Assembly: GCF_000969985.1 (NCBI RefSeq)
Contig: NZ_CP009526.1
Coordinates: forward strand, 3,162,001 to 3,226,000
Direction of reading: 5' to 3'
DNA length: 64,000 nt
Source of the DNA: Methanosarcina barkeri str. Wiesmoor
GTDB taxonomy: Archaea > Halobacteriota > Methanosarcinia > Methanosarcinales > Methanosarcinaceae
Position numbers and translations under genes: made by a program. The notes under the pieces are model-generated. The model had not been told where the DNA came from, did not search any database, and saw nothing but the letters and a program-made list of their open reading frames with translations. Shown in pieces: positions 23,737 through 33,028 of the stretch (within the stretch, counting starts at the first letter, position 1; each line of letters starts with the position of its first letter).

Positions 23737-24600
23737 CTAAAACAGATTAGACGCTAAAGACCCTACTAATGGCTTATATGGAAACAATGTCCTTTCACTG
23801 GCTTTTGAGACCATTTCAGCCAGAAACGGCAAAGCTTCAAGCTCAATCCCACAATCGTAGTTGTAAAAACGTTTTAATGAAAATGCTGTCTCTTCCATTG
23901 AGGCATTACCAGCACGTTCCCCTAGCCCTGTTACTGTTACACTTGCAAACTTTGCTCCCGCCTTATATGCTGCCAGGGTATTTGCTACGGCCAGGCCGAA
24001 ATCATTATGCGCATGAATTTCAACAGGAGGAGGACTATGATCTGCAATTTCTTTGATTTTGCGATATGTCGTAAAATGGTCCAGGCATCCTACGGTATCT
24101 GAATATCGGATTCTTATTGCACCGTAAGAGGCTGCAATACCTGCATATTGAAGCAAAAATTCTGGGTCTGCCCTTGACGCATCTTCAGCTCCTACAATAA
24201 TCGTTACCTTACAACTTTGAAGATATTCCATGCATTTTTTCAATTGATCCAGCACCCAGGTTCGGCTTTTTTGGAGTTTATGTTCAATATGCAGATCAGA
24301 TACCGGTAAAGACACATGAACAAATTTAAATCCGCAATCAATTGATGCCTTTAAATCCTCCAAATTTGCTCTATTCCATGCAATAAGGTTCGATTTTATC
24401 GGCAGGTTGAGCATTAGTTTCAGGTCTTCACATTCCTGTTTACCCATAGCAGGAATGCCAGCTTCAATCCATTTCACTTTTGCTTTATCTAAAGCTGAAA
24501 TTATATTCATTCTTTCTTCAACCGAAAACACAACACCTGCAGATTGTTCCCCATCACGCAATGTGGTGTCAATAATTTCAAAGCCTTCATTTCTAATCAC
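23737..24600 (-). CDS. nifV-alpha: Homocitrate synthase, catalytic half (NifV-alpha type)
   Basis: 287 residues from the GTG at 24600, which has GGAG 9 bases upstream; an ATG at 24633 lies inside the preceding gene. It is the catalytic TIM barrel of the isopropylmalate/homocitrate synthase family: [13 protein letters not shown] near the N-terminus and the metal-site [13 protein letters not shown]. It stops after the barrel ([11 protein letters not shown]), lacking the regulatory or dimerisation domain, which is supplied by the overlapping upstream gene. Split nifV genes are known from Clostridium pasteurianum and heliobacteria. It condenses acetyl-CoA with 2-oxoglutarate to homocitrate, the organic ligand of nitrogenase cofactor. 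Confidence 0.87.
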   Translation of the reverse strand: MIRNEGFEIIDTTLRDGEQSAGVVFSVEERMNIISALDKAKVKWIEAGIPAMGKQECEDLKLMLNLPIKSNLIAWNRANLEDLKASIDCGFKFVHVSLPVSDLHIEHKLQKSRTWVLDQLKKCMEYLQSCKVTIIVGAEDASRADPEFLLQYAGIAASYGAIRIRYSDTVGCLDHFTTYRKIKEIADHSPPPVEIHAHNDFGLAVANTLAAYKAGAKFASVTVTGLGERAGNASMEETAFSLKRFYNYDCGIELEALPFLAEMVSKASERTLFPYKPLVGSLASNLF

Positions 24601-25750
24601 AGGAGATTTCTCCTTCAATAGATAAGTGTACATTAGATTCTTTTATCGATTCCATATGTAAATTATAAAGAGTTTTAAGCTGAGCATCTGTCACCGGTTT
24701 TTTTTGCAGAACCGCTGTATATCTTACTTTATCAAGCAGTGTAGCTGCTTCCTGCGGACTCAGGGACAGATCCAGTTGTCGAAATTTTTGTGTTAAGGAT
24801 GCTGTTCCTGAGTGTTTTCCGATCACTAAAAACCTGCTTAGACCAACCTCTTCAGGTTTGATCGCTTCATATAAATTTGGATTTTTGATAACACCGTCAA
24901 CATGGATACCGGATTCATGTGCGAATACATTTTTTCCTATAATGGCTTTTTCTCCGGGCAATATAATACCAGCCCTGCGTAAAATGTTCTCACAATCTGC
25001 TGCAATAGTATAACCATTCGGTACCTGTTCATTTTTCCACAAATGCCTTGCTGCCATTAAGACCTCTTCCATGGCTGCTACTCCTGGAATTCCAATACCG
25101 CTAACTGCCGTTGCGACATACTCAACGCCCGCCCTTAATGCTGAAAGCGTATTGGCAGTGGCCATCCCATAATTATTGCATCCCATGTACTCAACAGGAC
25201 ATTGAGTTATATTCGTGAAAAGATTAAGTTTATTATAAGTAGTGAAGGGGTCCATTTTCCCATTTACATCGCCCAGTATCAACCTTTTTATCCCGTACTC
25301 AGCAATGAAGGGGTCTAGTATATCTACTATATTTACTTCTTCTACTGGGAATTCCAGCGCATTATCAATACTTAGATAAATTTCCTGATCATTACTACAA
25401 ACTGTTTGCAATACAGATTGCAATGATTCAATTGATTTAAGTATATCAGGTATGGGGACAAGTGGATCAAGAGAAGTATTGATTACGATTTTAGAAAAAC
25501 CAAGTTCTTTCGCCTTGAATATCTCTTGCCTGGTACATCCGACTCTGCATCTTAAACTTTTCAAGAAGTCATCGGTATCGAATTTGAACATATTTTTCTC
25601 TAAATTATTTAGCGAGACATCTGCCACGTCCAGTGAATACTTCTTCAAAACGGACAGAGCAAACTTAAAATCGGCAGGACTATTAAAACCCAGGCGTAGT
25701 ATCTCATTTATTGTATAATCTACAATTGAAATTTTGATGTTTTCCTTCAG
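24593..25750 (-). CDS. nifV-omega: Homocitrate synthase, second subunit (NifV-omega type)
   Basis: 385 residues if translation starts at CTG 25750. That codon has GGGAGAGG 7 bases upstream and restores a family-like N-terminus (ISIVDYTINEI); the first usual codon, TTG at 25648, has no ribosome binding site and would remove 34 residues. The barrel is degenerate at the catalytic DTTLRDG site. The second half has the NifV/LeuA linker and lid (GNVFAHESGIHVDG, LVIGKHSGTASL). It overlaps nifV-alpha by 8 bases. It follows the ABC ATPase gene by 135 bases. The non-standard start needs protein evidence. Confidence 0.82.
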   Translation of the reverse strand: MKENIKISIVDYTINEILRLGFNSPADFKFALSVLKKYSLDVADVSLNNLEKNMFKFDTDDFLKSLRCRVGCTRQEIFKAKELGFSKIVINTSLDPLVPIPDILKSIESLQSVLQTVCSNDQEIYLSIDNALEFPVEEVNIVDILDPFIAEYGIKRLILGDVNGKMDPFTTYNKLNLFTNITQCPVEYMGCNNYGMATANTLSALRAGVEYVATAVSGIGIPGVAAMEEVLMAARHLWKNEQVPNGYTIAADCENILRRAGIILPGEKAIIGKNVFAHESGIHVDGVIKNPNLYEAIKPEEVGLSRFLVIGKHSGTASLTQKFRQLDLSLSPQEAATLLDKVRYTAVLQKKPVTDAQLKTLYNLHMESIKESNVHLSIEGEISCD

Positions 25751-25885
25751 TTAAATTCCTCTCCCGACACTATTTTAACTTGAATTCCATTTATTTGGTT
25801 TTATTTGGTTAAATGAATGAATAAAAAACTGTATTCATTCACAAGTAGATATTTAAAATTTAGAAATCTTTTCTTTCATAATTCA

Positions 25886-26896
25886 TTATCCCAAACACCA
25901 ATTGAGTTCGGTATCAATCCTCTCTCCATTTCTCAACATGTCACGCAGTTCAATAATTTTGCAATCAAGACGTTCCATATACCTCAAATTCTTTTTTTCC
26001 TGCTGACTCGTCTCAATTATATTAAACATTGCACCATTCCTGATCACTATCCGGCGATCGCCCATTAAAGCTAGTAGTGGATCGTGAGTAGATATGAGCA
26101 CTATTTTTTCTTTATTAACTAGAAGTTCCAGAGCTTTTCTCCTGTTAACTCCTGCATTCTCGATCTCATCAATCAAAACAACAGGCGATGTACTTAACAA
26201 AGCTGTATCAGCAATCATTAGTGAACGTGCTTGACCCCCACTGAGTTGAGTAATTGAAACATCGTCATTAAATTTTTCTCCGGTAAGTCCATTTGCAGTA
26301 CAAATTATTTTATTAACCGTTTCATCCTTCTTGGAAATCATACGGCATTCAGCATGCATAGTAATGAATTCCCTTACCGTGAGGTCTACAACAAAATTCA
26401 TGTTTTGGGACAACTGTGACACTATCTTTTGGTCCATTGAAAAGCGTTTCTTTGCTTCAGGTACAAGCCCGTTTATTAGAACCTGCCTTCCTGTCGGCGT
26501 ATCTTTTTGTGCCATACATTCGATGTCCGCCAGCAGCCGACTTTTTCCGGAACCAGTAGGACCAACAATACAAACTATTTCGCCAGGTTTCAAGGTAATG
26601 CTTGCATCCTCTGTATTCCCTAACTTGTCTTTTCCCCCAATTACCGTAAGGGAGCTTATTTGATGTTGATTTTCGGGAATAACATTTATTTGGATTATTG
26701 CTTCGATATGGTTTAATATCTGTTTTTGATCCATTCCTGAATCCCTCAGGAATTCATCTGTCAATCCTGCAAGCCATTCCTGCAAGGTTAAGGACTGAGG
26801 TAGTTCTTTTAATCCAATTGATGCAAAAAAATCTGCAACAAATGGATGAAAATTTAAAATGTCCTTAATCGATGAAGTTAACAGATGATCATCCAC
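25886..26896 (-). CDS. Soluble ABC ATPase with DUF1858-like N-terminal domain
   Basis: 336 residues, GTG start with GGGGG 7 bases upstream. Residues 1-65 (SIKDILNFHPFVADFFASIGLKEL) resemble the DUF1858 fold found next to redox and metal-cluster proteins. Residues 80-310 are an ABC ATPase: Walker A GPTGSGKS (112-119), signature LSGGQ (218-222), Walker B VVLIDEIENAG (239-249), H-loop H271. There is no membrane domain, and no permease gene accompanies the trio. It starts 2 bases after the GTPase gene. I infer that it drives a conformational or delivery step in the cytosol rather than import. The function is unknown. Confidence 0.85.
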   Translation of the reverse strand: MDDHLLTSSIKDILNFHPFVADFFASIGLKELPQSLTLQEWLAGLTDEFLRDSGMDQKQILNHIEAIIQINVIPENQHQISSLTVIGGKDKLGNTEDASITLKPGEIVCIVGPTGSGKSRLLADIECMAQKDTPTGRQVLINGLVPEAKKRFSMDQKIVSQLSQNMNFVVDLTVREFITMHAECRMISKKDETVNKIICTANGLTGEKFNDDVSITQLSGGQARSLMIADTALLSTSPVVLIDEIENAGVNRRKALELLVNKEKIVLISTHDPLLALMGDRRIVIRNGAMFNIIETSQQEKKNLRYMERLDCKIIELRDMLRNGERIDTELNWCLG

Positions 26897-26898
26897 AT

Positions 26899-27591
26899 TT
26901 ATACCCCCTTAAAAACCATTTTTTTTGCATTTCCACGTTGGTAATCTTTACTGATAACAGTTTCTCCTACACAATAAGGACATACAGCTGACGGCATGGA
27001 AAAACGTAATTTCCTACCTTCAAGCTTTTCTACTTCGGTTGCACTGCGCAAGTAATAGCTTAAATCAAAAGCTCCCTGGCCAGTAATTCCATTGACAAAC
27101 ATAATATGGGCTTTAGGATTTGCCAATCTTACATTGAAGGCAAAAACCTCCCTTTCTGCTTGCGATACAATATCACTCTTTGTAATGACGACAACGTCCG
27201 CTAATCTCAGCATTGGGCCGATTTTTTTTGGTGTATGAACCCCTGAAAGATTATCAATAACACATACTCCCAGTACTTCTTTAATATGTGGGGAGCATCT
27301 GTTGCATAAACCAGCACTCTCGGTAATAAGCATATCCAGGTTGTTTTCTTTTCCCCAGGTAAGGCATTCGTCAATATTACTCACAAAGAAATGGTCAGGG
27401 CATAAATTTCCAGAGAGTCCAACCATAACCGGCAATCCCATCTTTTCATAGGCAAGGTCATCTTTTGTAGAAAGTGCATCAAACTTGATAATGCCTATTT
27501 TTTTACCTTCTTTTTTTAGGTGTTCAACCGTTTTCAGTATGACTGAAGTCTTACCTACTGAAGGCGGCCCTGCCACTGTAATTAATCTCAT
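26899..27591 (-). CDS. HypB/UreG-like (G3E/SIMIBI) metallochaperone GTPase
   Basis: 230 residues from the ATG at 27591, preceded by GGAG 9 bases upstream. P-loop GPPSVGKTS (8-16), switch and Walker B region LITESAGLC (89-96), guanine-specificity motif TKSD (137-140). Cysteine pairs CNRC (96-99, joined to the ESAG motif) and CPYC (204-207) plus C64 look like metal ligands. HypB and UreG insert nickel into enzymes; CobW-type relatives handle Zn or Co. Here it sits between a solute-binding-like protein and an ABC ATPase next to nifV, so a nitrogenase-related metal, possibly vanadium, is an attractive guess. Confidence 0.87.
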   Translation of the reverse strand: MRLITVAGPPSVGKTSVILKTVEHLKKEGKKIGIIKFDALSTKDDLAYEKMGLPVMVGLSGNLCPDHFFVSNIDECLTWGKENNLDMLITESAGLCNRCSPHIKEVLGVCVIDNLSGVHTPKKIGPMLRLADVVVITKSDIVSQAEREVFAFNVRLANPKAHIMFVNGITGQGAFDLSYYLRSATEVEKLEGRKLRFSMPSAVCPYCVGETVISKDYQRGNAKKMVFKGV

Positions 27592-27605
27592 CTCACGTAT
27601 CTCCT

Positions 27606-28724
27606 TCAAATTTCAGTATCCTGCTTTTCTCGTAAGTATCGAGTCTTTGTAAAAGGAGTGCTCTGCCAGACTTCAAAAAATACCTTTGACGTTAGCCGGA
27701 TTAATTCCATGGTATCATTGGAACGCACATAATCCCACCCCAGCCATTTCAGTTTAGCATTATCCGGATATCTGTAGTTAACTTCGGGATTTAGAGAAGG
27801 ATAACAATTATCAACCAGATACTGTCCTAACCCTCTACCCGTAACGTATTTAATTAATACATCCAGTTTCTCCAGCTTTGATTTCTTGGCTAGAATATAA
27901 AACGGGAATGCCAGAGCACCATCTTCCGGCCATATTACAGAAGTATTTTCACGCCTTGGACAAATATCAGCCAGAAACCAGGGGATAATATATATGGCTG
28001 CGCCAAGCTCACTATTAGAACCTGCGATTCTCGACATATGAACATAATGCAGCATGTTTTTTGTATTGTATGCCAGATATTTTAAGCTCTGAATTCCATG
28101 CTCCTTATACAGATCTAAAAATAAGAAAGAATTAAACTCAGAATACGGGTTATTTTCATCTTTCCGCCAGCCGCCAATTATTATTTTGTTATGGTAAATC
28201 GGATCAAGAATATCAATCCAACGTCTGGGGATGGGCAGCCCATCCAGTTTCCTGTGATCTACAAGAAAAACAAAAGGAACTACTGCAAAAATAGTAAATT
28301 GTTTTTCAGGATCTTCTATACCACAGTCAGCGTATATTGGAGGTAACGGCTTAGGTTGACACGCCTGGAAATAACCTTTATCAATAAATTTTTCAAAAAA
28401 GTGCTTCTCAAATAGGTTATCAAATGATGGAGACAACACCATATTAGGAAAATCGTCAATGCTATCCACGTTGTGAATATTTTCAAAAGGGAAATAACCG
28501 CTTCCTCCACCCATAGGAAAATAGCAATTGAGTCGGATTCTTTTTTCAATCCTGTGTTTCTTTAATACAGCCTCCAAACCGTCCTTGAAAGTGTATTTTA
28601 AAGGAACCGGAATTCTCCCCATAAAATCAAATTCTCCAGGCGAAAGTTCACCGCTGCACAGTTCGGTTTCACACATATAGTCATCTCTTTCTATGGAGAA
28701 ATCTAAAGAACACCTATTTTCCAC
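27606..28724 (-). CDS. Solute-binding-protein-like protein without signal peptide
   Basis: 372 residues, GTG start behind GAGGGG. The central and C-terminal parts (IPRRWIDILDPIYHNKIIIGG, ENTSVIWPEDGALAFPFYILAKKS, LGQYLVDNCYPSLNPEV) match class II extracellular solute-binding proteins of the iron(III)/anion type. The N-terminus, however, is hydrophilic and Cys-containing (C5, C18, C23), with no signal peptide or anchor, so it should be cytosolic. It ends 14 bases before the GTPase gene. A binding protein, a GTPase and an ABC ATPase without permease suggest an intracellular metal-handling machine. The function is not known. Confidence 0.8.
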   Translation of the reverse strand: MENRCSLDFSIERDDYMCETELCSGELSPGEFDFMGRIPVPLKYTFKDGLEAVLKKHRIEKRIRLNCYFPMGGGSGYFPFENIHNVDSIDDFPNMVLSPSFDNLFEKHFFEKFIDKGYFQACQPKPLPPIYADCGIEDPEKQFTIFAVVPFVFLVDHRKLDGLPIPRRWIDILDPIYHNKIIIGGWRKDENNPYSEFNSFLFLDLYKEHGIQSLKYLAYNTKNMLHYVHMSRIAGSNSELGAAIYIIPWFLADICPRRENTSVIWPEDGALAFPFYILAKKSKLEKLDVLIKYVTGRGLGQYLVDNCYPSLNPEVNYRYPDNAKLKWLGWDYVRSNDTMELIRLTSKVFFEVWQSTPFTKTRYLREKQDTEI

Positions 28725-28819
28725 AATATTTCACCCCTCTTGCTGTCTTTTTTAGTTACCTTCACAGTTCCTTACCCATTTTAAACTGTAAATATTGACC
28801 CTTTTCTCTATTTTTCATG

Positions 28820-29908
28820 TTAAGTGTTGGCAGGCGGCAAATGCTGCAGTATCCTGTTTGCCTCGTCATCTGTCAGGTTGTAGTGGTAGAACCTCGAATA
28901 GTAATCTTTGACCTCATTGGTCATGTTCAAATCCTGGAACAAATCAGGATGCAATGTTTTAGCAAAATACTCCATAAGCAACACTCCTTCAGCACCATAA
29001 TCCCACCAGGCTACTCCCTGCGGGCAGAGATATACCTTGTTATTCTGTACAGCCTTCAAATTAATGAACTTGGAGTCATTAGCAAATATATCTGTACTGT
29101 TAACATGACCTACATAGATCACATCAGGATTCCATACAAGTAGCTGCTCCGGTGTAATTGTTTCAATCCCTTCTGTATCTCCAGAAATATATTTGCCGCC
29201 AGCCATCTCCACATAAAACTGCGGATAAGAGTTTTTACCCTGATTTGTCATTGCATCTATGGCATAGTATACTGTTGGGCGCTGACTATCTGTGAGGTTT
29301 GCAGTTCTCGATGTCACATAATTTGCCTTCCGATCGAAATATACACCCCATTCGTCAGCAGTCTTTTTTGCATCCGGGCCCATTACTTCACCATAAAGCG
29401 CTATTTCCTGCTTCACATATTTTACGAAAGAGTCTACATTCTCAGGATTTCCTGAGTTTTTCTGAGTGACCACAACAGGAATATTACTCGAATTTAATTT
29501 ATCCCTTGTAAAATCCAGGCAAAATACTACCTGTACTTTTTTGCTTATGAGATCTTCAACATTAGGATTTTGCTGATTTCCATTCATTGGAATATTTCTC
29601 AACTGCGGAGCTACCTTATAGGCCCATGGGAAATCGTTGGACACACGTATTGTCACTGCCATTTTGTCTGTTTGATTTAGCAAAATTAATTTTTCATATG
29701 ATTGACCAGCAAGAGCAGCGACATGAGTCACATTTGCTGGTATAGTTACAACTCGTCCCTCTTGATCTGTTATCTGAACGTATTTATCAGATCCTATCTC
29801 ACTACCTTGATCAGCCTTTGTGTTACTATGACCTACATGTGTAACGGCAGATACTATTGCAAGGATTGCAATAACCGTAACAATAGCCACTATACCTCTT
29901 TTATCCAT
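28820..29908 (-). CDS. ABC-type metal-chelate binding protein, copy B
   Basis: 362 residues. N-terminal hydrophobic anchor (residues 5-25, no lipobox cysteine), then a class III binding domain of the FecB/BtuF type (PF01497): YVQITDQEGRVVTIPANVTHVAAL, a central long helix, and the C-terminal LMEYFAKTLHPDLFQDLNMTNEV. It is a tandem duplicate of the gene at 30013-31095, with long identical stretches. It is the fourth gene downstream of the FecCD-type permease. The anchored location is the outer face of the membrane. The ligand could be iron, cobalamin, molybdate, tungstate or vanadium chelates; sequence does not decide. Confidence 0.9.
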   Translation of the reverse strand: MDKRGIVAIVTVIAILAIVSAVTHVGHSNTKADQGSEIGSDKYVQITDQEGRVVTIPANVTHVAALAGQSYEKLILLNQTDKMAVTIRVSNDFPWAYKVAPQLRNIPMNGNQQNPNVEDLISKKVQVVFCLDFTRDKLNSSNIPVVVTQKNSGNPENVDSFVKYVKQEIALYGEVMGPDAKKTADEWGVYFDRKANYVTSRTANLTDSQRPTVYYAIDAMTNQGKNSYPQFYVEMAGGKYISGDTEGIETITPEQLLVWNPDVIYVGHVNSTDIFANDSKFINLKAVQNNKVYLCPQGVAWWDYGAEGVLLMEYFAKTLHPDLFQDLNMTNEVKDYYSRFYHYNLTDDEANRILQHLPPANT

Positions 29909-30012
29909 TCAATCGCCCTAAACTCGTGTATAATTTGTATTGATCAGTTATTTTTCGAGAGATTAAAGTGAAATTTATCTTATCCTGCAATGCTATCGAT
30001 TTTTTCAAATGA

Positions 30013-31095
30013 TTAATAGCTGGCAGGTGGCAGATGCTGCAGTATCCTGTTTGTCTCGTCATCTGTCAGGTTGTAGTGGTAGAACCTCAAATAGTAATCT
30101 TTGACTTCATTGGTCATGTTCAAATCCTGGAACAGCTCAGGATGCAGTGTTTTAGCAAAATATTCCATAAGCAACACTCCCTCAGCGCCGTAATCCCAGT
30201 AGGCTACTCCTTGTGGGCAGAGGTATACTCTTTTATCTCGTACAGCTCTTATGTTACTCAATCGAGTATCGTTTGTAATTATATCCGTACTGTTAACTCG
30301 GCCTACGAAGATTACATCAGGGTTCCATGCCAGCAACTGCTCCATTGTGACACTTTGAAGCCCTTCCTTATCGGTGTTTTTTGCAACATATCTACCACCA
30401 GCCATTTCTACATAGAATTGAGTGTACGAATTTTTTCCCTGGGTTGTTATTGCGTCTGGACCTCTAGCATAGTATACTGTCGGACGCTGACTATCTGTAA
30501 GGTTTTTAGTTCTCAATGTCACATAATTCACTTTCTGATCGAAGTATGCACCCCATTCTTCGGCAGTCTCCTTCGCATCCGGGCCCATTACTTCACCATA
30601 AAGCGCTATTTCCTGTTTCACATATTTAGTGAACGAGTCTATGTTATCAGGATTTCCTGAGTTTTTCTGAGTGACCACGACAGCTATATCACTTGAATTC
30701 AGTTTATCCTTAGTACCATCATATGACAAACAAAATACTACCTGCACTTTTTTGCTAATAAGATCTTCAACATTAGGGTCATTTTCTATAGGTATATTTT
30801 TTAGCTGTGGAGCTATCTTAGATGACCAAGGCAAATTGGTCCACGCAGATATCGTGACTGCCATTTTGTCGGTTTGGTTCAACAATATCAATTTTTCGTA
30901 TGCCTGACCAGCAAGAGCAGCTACTCTGGTGACATTCGTCGGGATGGTTATGTTCCGGCCTTCTTGGTCTGTAATATTTCTGCTCGGATCAGAGTTTTTT
31001 ATTTCTTTGCTACTGTGATCTATATTTATTGCAGTAGATACTATTGCAATGACTGCAATAACCACACAAATAGCCACTACACTCCTTTTGTCCAT
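30013..31095 (-). CDS. ABC-type metal-chelate binding protein, copy A
   Basis: 360 residues, paralogue of the next gene downstream with the same anchor (MDKRSVVAICVVIAVIAIVS) and fold (NITDQEGRNITIPTNVTRVAAL, LLMEYFAKTLHPELFQDLN). It lies 83 bases after the ATPase gene of its transporter. The duplicated protein could widen ligand range or dose. The ribosome binding site (GAGGTGC) is part of a short tandem repeat. Confidence 0.9.
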   Translation of the reverse strand: MDKRSVVAICVVIAVIAIVSTAINIDHSSKEIKNSDPSRNITDQEGRNITIPTNVTRVAALAGQAYEKLILLNQTDKMAVTISAWTNLPWSSKIAPQLKNIPIENDPNVEDLISKKVQVVFCLSYDGTKDKLNSSDIAVVVTQKNSGNPDNIDSFTKYVKQEIALYGEVMGPDAKETAEEWGAYFDQKVNYVTLRTKNLTDSQRPTVYYARGPDAITTQGKNSYTQFYVEMAGGRYVAKNTDKEGLQSVTMEQLLAWNPDVIFVGRVNSTDIITNDTRLSNIRAVRDKRVYLCPQGVAYWDYGAEGVLLMEYFAKTLHPELFQDLNMTNEVKDYYLRFYHYNLTDDETNRILQHLPPASY

Positions 31096-31099
31096 CCAG

Positions 31100-31168
31100 G
31101 CACCTCAAATTTTTTTGCTATTGCACCTCAAATTTTTTTGCTATTGCACCTCAAATTTTCTCGCTGTT
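31100..31168. repeat. 23-bp tandem repeat spanning a ribosome binding site
   Basis: Two perfect copies and one degraded copy of a 23-base unit (starting GCACCTCAAATTTTTTTG on the plus strand) between the ATPase gene and the binding protein. On the transcribed minus strand each copy carries GAGGTGC, so the Shine-Dalgarno element of the downstream gene is present three times. Confidence 0.85.
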
Positions 31169-31178
31169 ATGCCTCAGA

Positions 31179-31988
31179 TCAGAAACAGCCTATATTCATA
31201 TGTGATTCTTGTATTTGCATAGGAATACATGCTCTTCTATGCTCATCTACGTCTATAATTTTAACATCAACTCCATAGGCCTGTTTCATATTATGTTCAG
31301 TGACAACAATTTCCGGTTTTCCTGTTTCCATAATTGTGCCCTGATTCATGATAGCTACCTTATTACAGGATAAGAAGGCGTGGTCTGGAAAATGTGAAGT
31401 CATTACAACCGATAGTCCAGTTTTAGACAATTCCTTTATGACTTTGAGCGTTCGTATCTGGTTTCCAAAATCCAGATGGGATGTTGGTTCGTCGAGGAGA
31501 AGGATCTCGGGCTGTTGAGCTATTGCTCTTGCCATTAAAACAAGCTGCCTTTCACCACCACTGATCTCAGTGTAGGTTTTATTCTTTAGATGCAAAATTC
31601 CAAGCCTTTCCAGAGCCTCTTCAGCAATTTTATAATCTTTCGTTCCGGGAACAGATGTTAAACTCAAATGTGGAGTTCTGCCCATCAGAACTATATCGAG
31701 AACTGAAAACGCAAAAATTGAACTATTTGATTGCGGGATATATCCGATGATTTTTGCAAGTTCGGTTTCTTTCATTGAATAAATACTCTTATTTTTCAGT
31801 AATATCTCGCCACCCTTCAGTTTAAGCAGGCTGTTCATACATTTGATTAAAGTCGATTTTCCGGTCCCGTTAGGCCCCAGTATACATAAGACGTCCCCCT
31901 TCTCAACTGAGAGGTTCACGTTTTTGAAGACGTTTTTCTTTCCGTTGTAAGAGAACTCTGCATTCCTAATATCCATAATATTGCTCAT
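31179..31988 (-). CDS. FecE/BtuD-type ABC importer ATPase
   Basis: 269 residues from the ATG at 31988, which overlaps the permease stop (ATGA) behind GAGGG. Walker A GPNGTGKS, signature ISGGERQ, Walker B LLLDEPTSHLD and switch histidine (MTSHFPDH) are all present. It energises uptake of the ligand delivered by the two binding proteins encoded downstream. The C-terminal tail contains two histidines and a cysteine (HRRACIP, HMNIGCF). Confidence 0.93.
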   Translation of the reverse strand: MSNIMDIRNAEFSYNGKKNVFKNVNLSVEKGDVLCILGPNGTGKSTLIKCMNSLLKLKGGEILLKNKSIYSMKETELAKIIGYIPQSNSSIFAFSVLDIVLMGRTPHLSLTSVPGTKDYKIAEEALERLGILHLKNKTYTEISGGERQLVLMARAIAQQPEILLLDEPTSHLDFGNQIRTLKVIKELSKTGLSVVMTSHFPDHAFLSCNKVAIMNQGTIMETGKPEIVVTEHNMKQAYGVDVKIIDVDEHRRACIPMQIQESHMNIGCF

Positions 31989-33028
31989 GACCATCCCTCG
32001 TAGCCTTTTTGGAGTAAGTATATGAAAACGGGTGCTCCTATTATGGCTGTTAGTATTCCCAGAGGAATTTCAATGGATGTGGCTGTTCTGCACACATCAT
32101 CAACCAGCAAAAGGAAAGTAGCCCCCAGTGAAATGCTTGCAGGCAAAAGCTTTCTGTGATCCGGACCCACAATCATCCTGGCTGCGTGAGGTATTACAAG
32201 ACCCACCCAGCCAATAATGCCACTTATGCTTACAGCGGAAGCTGTTAAGAACGTACAGCAAAAAATTACCAGCAGCCTCATTTTTTCTGTGTTTACGCCC
32301 AGTGAACGCGCTTCATCATCTCCCATTGAAAGAACGTTAATTCTCCATCCAATAAGCAGTAGTGCTGTAAATCCGATCAGAGCAGGCCCTACTATCATCA
32401 AAACGCTGTTACTGTTAACTGCAGAGAGGCTACCCATAAGCCAGTATACTATTTCTGGCAGTTTGCTGTCAGGATCTGCAAGGTACTTGATACATGAAAT
32501 GAGAGCAGAAAAGAGTGCTGCGATAGCTATCCCTCCCAGTACCATCACCAAAATAGTATTGCCCCTAAGCCTTTTGCTGAGATAGTAAGTAAGGATAACT
32601 GCAACGAGGCCGAATAAAAAGGCTGTAGCCTGAATCATTACTGCGGAAAAACTGAACAAAATAGCTATTGCAGCTCCAAAACCTGCACCTGATGAGACAC
32701 CCAGGATATCTGGAGAGACCAGTGGATTCTGGAAAGTCCCCTGAAAAGAAGCCCCTGAGATTGAGAGGGCAGCACCTACAATCATCGCAGATATTATACG
32801 TGGCAAACGTATATCCCAAACTACTGTATAAATGGTTGAATCCAAATTTGTGGTGATAGGCGCAAAAACCGATACAATAGCCAGTATGACCTCCATAGGA
32901 GATACTGGATATCTGCCAATCATAAAAGATCCAAAAAACAAAAGTATTGGGAGTACAATCAATGTGGTTGTTAAAGATATATTTCTAATGGTTTCCCTGT
33001 TTATTCGCCTGTTCATTATTCTTTCCAC
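31985..33028 (-). CDS. FecCD/BtuC-type ABC importer permease
   Basis: 347 residues with about ten membrane helices and the FecCD family motifs (LPRIISAMIVGAALSISGASFQGTFQNPLVSPDILGVSSGAGFGA, GIIGWVGLVIPHAARMIVGPDHR). It is the first gene of the minus-strand set permease-ATPase-binding protein-binding protein-trio-nifV; the following ATPase gene overlaps by four bases. The homodimer forms the translocation path for a metal chelate. Confidence 0.94.
   Translation of the reverse strand: MERIMNRRINRETIRNISLTTTLIVLPILLFFGSFMIGRYPVSPMEVILAIVSVFAPITTNLDSTIYTVVWDIRLPRIISAMIVGAALSISGASFQGTFQNPLVSPDILGVSSGAGFGAAIAILFSFSAVMIQATAFLFGLVAVILTYYLSKRLRGNTILVMVLGGIAIAALFSALISCIKYLADPDSKLPEIVYWLMGSLSAVNSNSVLMIVGPALIGFTALLLIGWRINVLSMGDDEARSLGVNTEKMRLLVIFCCTFLTASAVSISGIIGWVGLVIPHAARMIVGPDHRKLLPASISLGATFLLLVDDVCRTATSIEIPLGILTAIIGAPVFIYLLQKGYEGWS

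Noticed and set aside
30034-30660. 208-residue plus-strand frame opposite the binding protein
   Set aside because: Antisense shadow; the parallel frame opposite copy B is broken, and the minus-strand protein is clearly real.
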